Source: Malachius bipustulatus (lineage: Eukaryota > Arthropoda > Insecta > Coleoptera > Melyridae). From it: a stretch of 64,000 bases of DNA. The position numbers and the translations under genes were made by a program. This document shows, piece by piece, positions 54,310 to 64,000 of the stretch. The notes under the pieces were generated by a model, which was given only the letters and a program-made list of their open reading frames with translations, ran no database searches and was not told the origin of the DNA. The stretch lies in contig OU342638.1 in the NCBI GenBank assembly GCA_910589415.1, positions 6,882,001-6,946,000 on the forward strand, given 5' to 3'. Every line of letters starts with the position of its first letter. Position 1 is the first letter of the stretch.

Positions 54310-56076
54310 CAGGGTGAGTTTTTTTCAATGTTTAGTAAAGGGATCTCGTAAACTACTGCAGTTAGAGGAACGGTTAAATGGGGAAAGAAGTGCAGTTTTA
54401 TGAGCTTAATTTGAAACAGCTTTTGTTTTTTTGAAAATCTCCATGGCTTTCCTAGATATTTATCATAAAGTAAATTCCGCGGATTTCTTTACACCGAGAT
54501 AGCAGTCTTATTATTGGGATTAGAGAAAAATCGTAAAGGAAAACCTTTTAGAAGATTTCATAGACAATAAAACGGCGTTACAATTTTTTTTATTTGTTGT
54601 GTCATTTTCGAGCTATGTCGTAAATTTGTGTTTTTTTAAATGTAAGTCATATATATATATATATATATATATTCGTTTGAAATTACAAATTGCAGTCTTA
54701 TGATTGTGTTGTTTACATGTTGTTTAGTTTATTAAATTACAATATGATTGATTTCGTCGATCATGGGGAAAAGAACGAACTGTAGGATATTTTGATGTGA
54801 TGTTGACATCATGGTGAAGCATTTGCTTTGAGAGATATATATATATAGTCATAGTTGGCTATGACATCATTCGATATGTCTTTTTTTTCTAAATACAACG
54901 ATATAAAACTAGATATCGTTTTTTCTGGAAATGAAAAAAGTTAAGACGGTTTTTAATTTTATTTCCTCAATTTAATTAGGCGGCCATGTAAGCATAACTG
55001 ATAGGCCTCAGTTGAATTGGAAATTATAGGTACGTAGATAATTTTGCAGAATAATTTGTAATCCTCTATGCGAACAATTATTATACTTTAATTAACTACA
55101 AATTTTGTAATAGCCATCTAGTAACTCTAGAAAATATTATGAAACATTTGAATATAAAAGGTTAACGACGATTAAAATATCTGCGAAAATATTGTTCCGC
55201 AGCCCTGACAGCATTCTTTTGACACTGAATATAACATTCTATCATATCACGCTTCTCTTGGTTGGAAAACTCCATACTAGTAATTCACCTTGCAGGTTAC
55301 ACAATTTAAGAGCTTCTGCAAAACCTGACTTCATACTTAAAGTTCAATGGAAATTATAAGCCTCTAAGTAACTACTGTCAAATTTTATAGTTTCACTGTT
55401 TTTGTTACTGGTTGCTAAGCAACCGTCACATTTTGATATGAATATTTATTTAGTCGTAAAGTTCTACAGCGTAGGTAGGTATTGTTACAAGATTTTTGAA
55501 AGATTAGAATTAAAATAATATTTTTTTTAAAGTTCTCGAAAACTAGCTATCCCGTTGAACTATCAATTCATAAAAGATTTTCAATTCAAAATTAACTATT
55601 AAATTCAGCTCCTATACCACGTATTTGAGGAAATTAAATTAAAAACCGTCCTAACTTTTTTATTTCCCGAAAAAACGATATCGAGTTTTATAACGTTGTA
55701 TTTAGAAAAGACATATCGAATGATGTCATAGCCAACTATGACTTACATTTAAAAAAACACAAGTTTACGTCATAGCTCGAAAATGACACAACAAATAACA
55801 AAAACAATAACGCCGTTTTATTGTCTATGAAATCTTCTAAAAGGTTTTCCTTTACGATTTTTCTCTAATCCCAATAATAAAACTGCTATCTCGGTGTAAA
55901 GAAATCCGGGGAATTTACTTTATGCTAAGTATCTAGGAAGCCATGGAGATTTTCAAAAAACAAAAGCTGTTTCGAATTAAGCTCATAAAACTGCACTACT
56001 TTCCCCATTTAACCGTTCCTCTAACTGCAGTAGTTTACGAGATCCCTGTACAAAACATTGAAAAAAACTCACCCTG
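54310..56076. mobile_element. Long palindromic TA element, 1.77 kb
   Basis: Starts CAGGGTGAGTTTTTTTCAAT and ends with its complement; TA at 54308-54309 and 56077-56078. Arms 54310-54976 and 55630-56076 pair, with an insertion of about 190 bases (54650-54840, including TATATA runs) in the left arm and a non-paired middle 54980-55630. It splits a unit of the 195-bp array; intact units read GGATTATATTTTCG at the site with a single TA. No coding sequence. Confidence 0.92.
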
Positions 56077-56229
56077 TATTTTCGTACTGTTCTTCAACAG
56101 TTGGCGAAGGATTTCTTGATGGCATCTTTAGTACTGAAGATGTACTGTACTAATTGATAGGTACTGAAAATAAACATAATAAATCAATGAAAAGATAGCT
56201 CCTAGGGACCATGGAAAACCTCTACTATA

Positions 56230-57104
56230 CAGGGTGTCCCAGCTTATTCGAAGCGGTCTCTGTAGGCCAAACGATGGATTTTTTCCAAAAAAATTTTGCA
56301 AAATCAAATACAGAATCACAATGGCCATAATTTAAAATTATTTTGGAGTATACAGAGTGTCCCATATGACAGTGGCATATCAAAGTTATGTTTTTTTTAA
56401 TGGAATGCTCCTATGTTATTGCATTTTTAGATTGTGTGAGAAGAGAAAATAAGATTGGCTTTTACAGTTGGTGTTTAAATTCAGAAGTTTTTGAGTTATA
56501 AACAAGTGAAAATCGTAATTTTTCAAGTTTAAGGCCCTGTATAAGGAAAACGGCTGAAGATAGAGAAAAACGGCTTACATGTCCCTATTTTAACTTTTCA
56601 TGTACTATCCTATGATGTAGATGGAATGTTTATACAGGGTGATAAAAATTTTGAAAAATTCTGAGATTTCACCACGCGTCGCCAAATAAAAAAATCAAAG
56701 AAAGTACAAATGTTTCTATACCATAGGATAGTACATGAAAAGTTAAAATAGGGACATGTAAGCCGTTTTTCTCTATCTTGGCCGTTTTCGTTGTACAGGG
56801 CCTTGAACTTCAAAAATGACGATTTTCACTAGTTTATAACTCAAAAACTTCTGAATTTAAACACCAACTGTAAAAACTAATCTTTATTTCTCTTCTCAGA
56901 CAATCTAAAAATGCAATAACATAGGAGCATTCCATTTAAAAAAACATAACTTTGATATGTCACTGTCATATGGGACACTCTATATACTCCAAAATAATTT
57001 TAAACTATGGCCATTGTGATTCTGTATTTGAATTTTTAAAAAGTTTTTTGAAAAATCCATCGTTTGGCCTACAGAGAGCGCTTCGAATAAGCTGGGACAT
57101 CCTG
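56230..57104. mobile_element. Palindromic TA element, 875 bp
   Basis: Starts CAGGGTGTCCCAGCTTATTC and ends with its near complement GCTGGGACATCCTG; TA at 56228-56229 and 57105-57106. Arms include CATATGACAGTG and the family core ATAAACAAGTGAAAATCG and ACGGCTTACATGTCCC. It sits at a TA in the array phrase CTACTATATTATATG. Non-coding. Confidence 0.92.
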
Positions 57105-57306
57105 TATTATATGCTCACCACAATTTCTCGGATTATATTTTCATATTGTTCTTCAACAGTTGGCGAAGGATTTCTTGATGGCATCTTTAGTACTGAAGAT
57201 GTACTGTACTAATTGATAGGTACTGAAAATAAAAATAGTAAATCAATGAAAAGATAGCCCCTAGGGACCAGGGAAAACCTCTACTATATTATATGCCTTT
57301 ATTATA

Positions 57307-58157
57307 CAGGGTGATTGATTGAAACGCCACATTAGAAAAAATTCGACTTCCAAATGATCTAGGAATCTGAAATTTGGAACTTAGGCAACATACCTAATAA
57401 CGAGTCAAAATGAAATATTACCAAGATGGCAGCACATTTAAAAATGGCGAAAGCAATGGCCATCTTTGTTTTTTTAAATGGGATACCCCATATATTATTG
57501 CATTTTCAGATTGTCTGAGAAAATGTAATAACAATGATGTTTATAGTTGCATTTTAAATTGAGTAGGCTATGAGTTATAAACAAGTGAAAATTGCAATTT
57601 TCCAACTTTAAACCCATTTACCATAAAAACGGCCTATAATATCAAAAAACGGCTTACATGTTCCTATCTTAACTTTTTATAAGGCATCCAATTATGCAGT
57701 TGAAATGTTTATACAAGGTGGTGAAAATTATCAGATTTTTCATCACCCTGTATAAACATTTAAACTATACAGTAGGATACCAGATAAAAAGTTAAGATAG
57801 GGACATGTAAGCCGTTTTTTGATATTATGGGCCGTTTTCGTGGTAAATGGGTTTAAAGTTGGAAAATTGCGATTTTCACTTGTTTATAACTCATAGCCTA
57901 CTCATTTTGAAATGCAACTATAAACACCATTGTTATTATATTTTCTCAGACAATCTAAAAATGCTATAATATATGGGGTGTCCCATTTAAAAAAACAAAG
58001 ATGGCCATTGCTTTTGCCATTTTTAAATGTGCTGCCATCTTGGTAATATTTCATTTTGACTCGTTATTAGGTATGTTGCCTAAGTTCCAAATTTCAGATT
58101 CCTAGATCATTCGGAAGTCGAATTTTTTCTAATGTGGCGTTTCAATCAATCACCCTG
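57307..58157. mobile_element. Palindromic TA element, 851 bp
   Basis: Starts CAGGGTGATTGATTGAAACG and ends with its complement; TA at 57305-57306 and 58158-58159. Arms carry the core AACAAGTGAAAATTGC and ATCTTAACTTTTT, closest to the element at 23915. Intact array units read CTTTATTATATGCTCACC at this place, with one TA, so the insertion point is exact. Confidence 0.95.
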
Positions 58158-59839
58158 TATGCTCACCACAATTTCTCGGATTATATTTTCGTACTGTTCT
58201 TCAACAGTTGGCGAAGGATTTCTTGATGGCATCTTTAGTACTGAAGATGTACTATACTAATTGATAGGTACTGAAAATAAAAATAGTAAATCAATGAAAA
58301 GATAGCCCCTAGGGACCAGGGAAAACCTCTACTATATTATATGCCTTTATTATATGCTCACCACAATTTCTCGGATTATATTTTCGTACTGTTCTTCAAC
58401 AGTTGGCGAAGGATTTCTTGATGGCATCTTTAGTACTGAAGATGTACTGTACTAATTGATAGGTACTGAAAATAAAATTAATAAATCAATTAAAAGATAG
58501 CCCCTAGGGACCAGGGAAAACCTCTACTATATTATATGCCTTTATTATATGCTCACCACAATTTCTCGGATTATATTTTCATACTGTTCTTGAATAGTTG
58601 GCGAAGGATTTCTTGATGGCATCTTTAGTACTGAAGATGTACTGTACTAATTGATAGGTACTGAAAATAAAAATAATAAATCAATGAAAAGATAGCCCCT
58701 AGGGACCAGGGAAAACCTCTACTTTATTATATGCCTTTATTATATGCTCACCACAATTTCTCGGATTATATTTTCGTACTGTTCTTCAACAGTTGGCGAA
58801 GGATTTCTTGATGACATCTTTAGTACTGAAGATGTACTGTACTAATTGATAGGTACTGAAAATAAAATTAATAAATCAATGAAAAGATAGCCCCTAGGGA
58901 CCAGGGAAAACCTCTACTATATTATATGCCTTTATTATAAGCTCACCACAATTTCTCGGATTATATTTTCGTACAGTTCTTCAACAGTTGGCGAAGGATT
59001 TCTTGATGGCATCTTTAGTACTGAAGATGTACTGTACTAATTGATAGGTACTGAAAATAAAATTAATAAATCATTGAAAAGATAGCCCCTAGGGACCAGG
59101 GAAAACCTCTACTATATTATATGCCTTTATTATATGCTCACCACAATTTCTCGGATTATATTTTCGTACTGTTCTTCAACAGTTGGCGAAGGATTTCTTG
59201 ATGGCATCTTTAGTACTGAAGATGTACTGTACTAATTGATAGGTACTGAAAATAAAAATAATAAATCAATGAAAAGATAGCCCCTAGGGACCAGGGAAAA
59301 CCTCTACTATATTATATACCTTTATTATATGCTCACCACAATTTCTCGGATTATATTTTCGTACTGTTCTTCAACAGTTGGCGAATGATTTCTTGATGGC
59401 ATCTTTAGTACTGAAGATGTACTGTACTAATTGATAGGCACTGAAAATAAAAATAATAAATCAATGAAAAGATAGCCCCTAGGGACCAGGGAAAACCTCT
59501 ACTATATTGTATGCCTTTATTATATGCTCACCACAATTTCTCGGATTATATTTTCGTACTGTTCTTCAACAGTTGGCGAAGGATTTCTTGATGGCATCTT
59601 TAGTACTGAAGATGTACTGTACTAATTGATAGGTACTGAAAATAAAAATAATAAATCAATGAAAAGATAGCCCCTAGGGACCAGGGAAAACCTCTGGAAA
59701 GACCTCTCAGGAGTAAGCTAGGAGCCAGGCCAGATCAATGCTTGGGAAATACAATAAAAAAAATTCCAAGCCTGCATTAAACTGAACTAAAATGATTTGA
59801 AAATGCTAACAGGCTTTCTCAAGGGGCACGGTGTCCCCT

Positions 59840-60350
59840 GACGTTCCTCTCGCTTAATATATGCCCATAATATGCTTATTATGGGCATTTGATCAGTCAG
59901 GTGACCTATGGGCTGGCCGTCTGGGGTGTGTCTGAGAGATCTCTCCGAAGGGTTTTTCTTCTTCAAAAGAGAGCGATTAGCATCCTGGCAGGCTTGTCAT
60001 TGTAGCAGTCATGCAGAGGTCATTTCAGAAGGCTTGGACTTCTTATCGTGCCTGCTTTGTACTTCTCTCTACTCAAACTGATCCACAAAAATCAGGATAC
60101 ACTTTTACCTTTCCGATTCACCCATCACTACTATACCAGGTTCAATTTGTTCAAACCCTATTCACACCATTTTCGTCCACAGAAAGGACATTCACGTACG
60201 CTTCTATCAAATACTTGAACCACTTCAAAATAGATCCTGCAACTGTCAGTTGGAATCATACGCTACCTCTGATATACTGTCCTTCCACCTCCCATCCCCG
60301 CCTACAGTCTGATATTAAAATACCTAAAACCCTTCAGCTTTGATCCATCC
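59840..60350 (+). pseudogene. LINE reverse transcriptase C-terminal fragment
   Basis: Broken plus-strand frames read GHLISQVTYGLAVWG, then RSLRRVFLLQKRAISILAG and HFRRLGLLIVPALYF, the conserved C-terminal part of Jockey/CR1-type LINE proteins, with frame changes near 59995 and 60060. The long plus frame at 60011-60343 is partly in a different phase from this reading. It lies just beyond the 195-bp array. 5' and 3' ends are not seen. Confidence 0.72.
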
Positions 60351-60354
60351 TTAT

Positions 60355-60740
60355 CATAGAGTTGGAACGATACCTCGATTGAAACCTGATGTCTTTTTAG
60401 TTTCTATGGCGCCTCGACTCTAAGGCGTCCCCCCACCCCATATACAATCTCTTTAAACTATTAAATAACATGCAAACTGGATTAGTTGGTTAATTAAATA
60501 AACTTACTTACTTGCTTTATTAGCAGCACGCAGATAAAGTATTTGATTTGAAAAACTTTGCTAATAGTTGAAAATAGGCTTATTTTATTTACGATTAATT
60601 CAAATAGGTACGGAACTATCTTCTTCACCCTAGCCTGATAGAAAAGGAAAGAAAAGAGATAAAGAAACTGACGTGGTTCCTAGAATTATATGAATTGCGC
60701 CAATGTTTTCTTTAGGCAACTAAGCCGGTTCAAATTCCTC
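60355..60740. other. No supported feature
   Basis: Short stretch between the LINE fragment and the Penelope remnant; AT-rich, no coding signal. It may contain the LINE 3' untranslated part. Confidence 0.4.
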
Positions 60741-60741
60741 T

Positions 60742-62138
60742 TCAATCAGAAAGTGTGATCTTTCTTTTTGTGAAAGAAACCAGCGCCACCAAGTCATTTA
60801 TTGGGATACTTGTGTGTGGCTGGATTGTGGGCCACTTTTCAGAGATCCTGTCTAATAATAATTGGAGGGGGATGTTGGAAAAAAGAGAGACTACATCGAA
60901 GATGACAATTACATGGTCCGGTGGTATTATCATGTTATTGATCATTTTTGCAAACTGGAAGGAATCCGCTATGAAGTATCTATTATTTTGGTCATATGCC
61001 TTTGTGAGGGTGTCTGTTATTAGGTGAGCTATCTTGGAGTTAGGGAAAGAGATAGAGGAGATAATGGGGCGAAGGGCTAATTGTGCCTTGTGAACTTTGG
61101 AAGACCATAATAGCGCCCTGGGGAAGAATTATAGATCATAAGTATCTCGGCTTCTTCCGGTGTGTACTCTTTCTTCAACTTGGTTACTAGTTTACTGGCT
61201 ATAGATAAGCACCAGTTGGATCTTGCTGGAGACGTTGGTAGTAGTTTGTGTCTGAGAGGATGTTATTGGAGAGATCCATGTAGTCAGTTCTGGTCATACC
61301 CACTGTTACGTTTCCTTTATCTGCTTGTAGGATAAGTAGTTCAGGGTGTATTTTGAGGAATTTTTGTGTTTTAATGTAAAGAGAACTGAGGTGTTTGTCT
61401 ATGTTGACTTCTTTGTATAGGAAATTGGTGAGGATGTTTGTAATTTTATCAGAAGTTAGTATTTTTTGTATATCGTCTCCTCTGTGGTCAATCGTCTCTA
61501 TCTCTGCTACAATTTGTGGGACAGGTATCTCTTTTTTGTTAGGTTGGAGGCTAAACTTAGGGTATAGGGCTAAGAAGTTTTTTATGTCTGGTGGAATATC
61601 AATATTAGAAACATTTTTGAACCATCGGGGCTCTGTATGAATGTGCTTTACCTTAGCCTCATAAAGTCTTTGAAATTTATCCGACTGGACTCTCTTTATG
61701 GTATTAAAAAGTCTATTATACTTGATGTTTGTTCTACGTATGAATTCATTATGTTTGTTCTACGTATGAATTCATTAAAGAGTCCACTCGGTAAAATGTC
61801 CCTGAGTCTGGTCCCAACACTCTCCTGACATTTCTGGACATGTAATAAGTTTTTAATAGTGAACCCTATCTCAAGATTAAGCACTCTATGTTCTAACCAT
61901 AGAGTTTAAATAAATTAATCTCTCCCATGGTCTTTGGGTCCATCAGCTCAAATAGATCGTTAAATTGTCTGGTCCTGTGGTCGATGTGGTCCGGTTTGAC
62001 ACCTATTCTTCGGCACTTGGTAAGGAATAGTCTTCTGTTTCTGAGTGAGGCCAATTTGTCCAAGCTAGAGTGGAGTCTCCTCATTATGTTGGCTGTCTCC
62101 TCGCCGTACTGCCGTTGAATTTCTTGGAAAAGTCCCAT
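60742..62138 (-). pseudogene. Penelope-like element, reverse transcriptase N-terminal part
   Basis: From 62138 downward the minus strand reads an N-terminal region (LDKLASLRNRRLFLTKC), a decayed middle (61884-61696, with IKNLLHVQKCQESVG), and then the conserved LILQADKGNVTVGMTRTDYM stretch near 61310 followed by NNILSDTNYYQRL. Near 61020-60742 it gives the Penelope RT signature VIFDVVSLFSNIPLQLLL. Frameshifts and stops interrupt it. RT motifs after this and the GIY-YIG endonuclease are missing, so the copy is truncated and dead. Penelope elements are an ancient retroelement group common in arthropods. Confidence 0.85.
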
Positions 62139-62209
62139 ACCTATAATACCTACTTGATACCAGATAGTCGTGACCAGATAGAATGATAATGAGTTTGTTT
62201 GACAGGTGC

Positions 62210-62338
62210 TTAACCTTTTTTACAATTTTTAGAACTACACTCCTCTTTGAAAGTTAATATAGATTCCAGAACTTCATCTTTATCATCTTCGATCACTTCA
62301 ACCTCATTTTCAAGAGAATTCTCTCTCTCAGCTGCCAT
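62210..62338 (-). CDS. Short acidic frame, 42 residues
   Basis: Starts MAAERENSLENEVEVIEDD and ends SSKNCKKG. Acidic, no motif. It lies downstream, on the same strand, of the decayed transposase at 62560-63130 and might be an exon of that gene. Unknown and of low support. Confidence 0.25.
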   Translation of the reverse strand: MAAERENSLENEVEVIEDDKDEVLESILTFKEECSSKNCKKG

Positions 62339-62559
62339 CGAATTTTCAACTGCCGGATAATCTCTGATTATACTGTCTATATTATTATACTCGAGATGTT
62401 TTTATGACGTATACTTTACACCGTTAGTATTAGTGCTGATATGCTTACTCATGGCAACAACCAGAATCGACAAAAGTACTTTCTCAATCAAACAAAAATC
62501 CGTCATCGTATACACGTGGCCCAAAATTCAATTTTGAAAAAAAAAAATTCAAAAAAGAT

Positions 62560-63130
62560 ACAATTGTCTTTTTCGAGAGTCTTTACCCTTCAGACACTTC
62601 CACCTCGCTATTTGCGCGATAAAATGACTTACATTCAATCGCAAACAGCACGCTGGCAGTTCATTTTCTTATCACTAAATAATCATAACAGCGACTAAGA
62701 TAATCTTTTAGATCGATACATTTAGCGAAAGCATTCGCTGCACCAATTAGAGGAGCTTTTCCGAAATCAGTGACTATTATTTTTGAAATGGAAGCAATCA
62801 TTTGATATACGGGACAGCTTATGGGAATGTTGGCAGATTTATCTTCACAAACACAAACATACTGGTACGGGAATTATTTTCATTTTATAGCAAAGAGTGT
62901 TTTGTATTTGGAGAGTTATCCGATGGAAAAGCATTTTGTATGTGACGCCACCCGTAGCATCAGCACAATCAAATGTCTTTTTTTTACTCTCATGAACAGC
63001 TTTATGCAACATAGTCTGATCTGGCAACCAATACATACAAACAATAAAAAGGATCCATACCAATACTATGGATAGTACCTCGATGATATGTGTTTTTTGC
63101 GATAAGATTTTTTATTGGAGCAGAACCTTT
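62560..63130 (-). pseudogene. Decayed transposase-like gene
   Basis: Three minus-strand frames follow each other: HSIGMDPFYCLYVLVAR (to about 63010), then ADATGGVTYKM near 62950, then VTDFGKAPLIGAANAFA near 62780-62700. This order (an Asp-containing DATGG strand and a later TDFG/DFS block before a helix) resembles an unnamed arthropod transposase family with an RNase H-like fold that I recall from aphid-type genomes. Multiple frameshifts. The assignment is tentative. Confidence 0.5.
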
Positions 63131-63705
63131 CAAACCCAAACGCTTGTCAAGTTCTTCTTGTTTGGCTTCTCGTAGGACATTTGGTAATGGTGCTCCATCG
63201 CGACGATTTTATCCCTACACTGGCCCCCCTCCACTTTCTCTGCTCGCTCCGAGCCGACACGATCTCAGCATTGCCACATGAAATCCGTGTCTCCGTTCTC
63301 CTGCCCTCTCTCAGCGACCTGCGGCAGTTAATTCAGCAGCCCTCCCTGCTCCTGCTTCGTCTACCCAGCCGCTCACACCAGTCCGCGGCACAAGCCACAA
63401 GCACAGTCGTAGTACAAATGATACAGAAATCTAATCGTGGTTTCGGTGGCCTCTTGTGTGCATTATATTGCCTAATTTATGTACTTTTAAAAAAAATTAA
63501 ACTCGGTTAAAGTGAAGGCGAGACAAATGAAAACATGCGGGAAAACTGAAAATCTGAATAAGATAATTTTTCGTTATTATACCCGGGTGTCTTATAAGTA
63601 CGGGATTCTTCTCTGGCAGCTTTATTTTTGAAGTTAGAAAAAAAGATGAGGGAGAAAAATTATATGGTTAAAGAGATCTACAACCTAAAATAATTTTCAG
63701 CTATA

Positions 63706-64000
63706 CAGGGTGGCCCAATATCGCTGTACGCCTTACAACTTTGTTATTTTAAATAAGACACTCTATTATATTATTACATTTTTAGATTGTCTGAGAAAAT
63801 TCAGTAAGAATGGTTTTCACAGTTTGAGTTTAAACTGAATAGCTTTTAAATTTTAAATTCGAATAATTTTGTTACCGTCAAAACAAACATTTTTATTTTT
63901 AATTACTAATTCACGTTTCCCTGAAAAGATTGTCAATGAATAAAAGTAATAGCTATTTTAATGTGGGATTTGATTATTTTTATTGAACCTTGCTTCTCAA
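63706..64000 (+). mobile_element. Left arm of a palindromic TA element, cut by window end
   Basis: After TA (63704-63705) comes CAGGGTGGCCCAATATCGC, then ACTTTGTTATTTTAAATAAG and TTTTTAGATTGTCTGAGAAA, the outer arm phrases of the family at 23915 and 56230. After 63850 it departs from the usual core. The right half is beyond the window. Confidence 0.7.

Larger units (their letters stand above)
54281..59696. repeat. 195-bp tandem array interrupted by three elements
   Basis: Unit starts TATGCTCACCACAATTTC. Eight uninterrupted units begin at 58158, 58353, 58548, 58743, 58938, 59133, 59328 and 59523, exactly 195 bases apart; two more at the left are split by insertions at 54310, 56230 and 57307. 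Units differ at only a few sites. On the minus strand each unit has an acceptor-like TTTTTATTTTCAG, a short frame MPSRNPSPTVEEQYENIIRE and a donor-like GTGAGCAT, so the array may be a multiplied exon. The array ends at CCTCTGGAAAG near 59696. Confidence 0.93.

Noticed and set aside
63115..63510. 131-residue plus-strand frame near the right end
   Set aside because: No recognisable domain, Leu/Ser-rich, overlaps the antisense decayed transposase; probably chance.

Overview
This is an AT-rich, intron-using eukaryotic window that reads as transposon-dense arthropod DNA, most likely from an insect. The evidence is the element mix: Helitron, Ty3/gypsy with a tRNA-Lys-type primer site, an env-carrying gypsy remnant, piggyBac, pogo, PIF/Harbinger, Penelope, LINEs, TA-inserting palindromic elements, and MADF-domain proteins. 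Runs such as GGTAGGTA and AGGTACCTAC are common in some Hemiptera, but I cannot fix the order. I recognise no confident host gene; nearly everything is a mobile element or debris of one.

Left part (1-11400): a minus-strand Helitron Rep-helicase gene lies in two halves (9921-7743 and 2067-57), separated by a 5.7-kb compound insertion rich in inverted repeats. An 837-bp perfect-style palindromic element follows. 11398-16629 is a complete, young-looking Ty3/gypsy element with 296-bp LTRs and a CTAG target duplication; its gag frame and its protease active site are altered.

Middle left (16630-29880): a piggyBac end, a Harbinger scrap, and a pogo transposase cut by a LINE. Then comes a gypsy-like integrase plus env remnant (22080-25981) broken by a MITE and by a 446-bp tandem repeat. 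That repeat itself carries a palindromic element in only one of its copies. A degraded copy of an uncharacterised arthropod transposase family lies at 26909-28196.

Centre (29879-41292): an 11.4-kb GC-rich Ty3/gypsy element on the minus strand with 2.2-kb LTRs, GGAC target duplication, primer site, G-rich polypurine tract and a G GGA AAC frameshift heptamer between gag and pol. Behind pol, where other retroelements have env, it carries a Ser/Thr protein kinase reading frame and then a second zinc-knuckle protein that resembles its own nucleocapsid. This is the most unusual object in the window.

The gypsy element sits in the terminal region of a larger DNA transposon (about 41297-49510) marked by many GTTCGTCC repeats. 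Its transposase gene has an intron that took a Helentron-like element. Its 3' coding part is cut by a Harbinger-type element, whose DDE gene lies antisense inside an intron of its MADF gene. A TA-MITE sits in the other terminal region.

Right part (49560-64000): a 229-bp tandem array, a second Helentron-like copy, two tRNA-like promoters (one heading a SINE), and a 195-bp tandem array interrupted by three different TA-flanked palindromic elements. LINE and Penelope remnants, a decayed transposase and the left arm of another palindromic element close the window.
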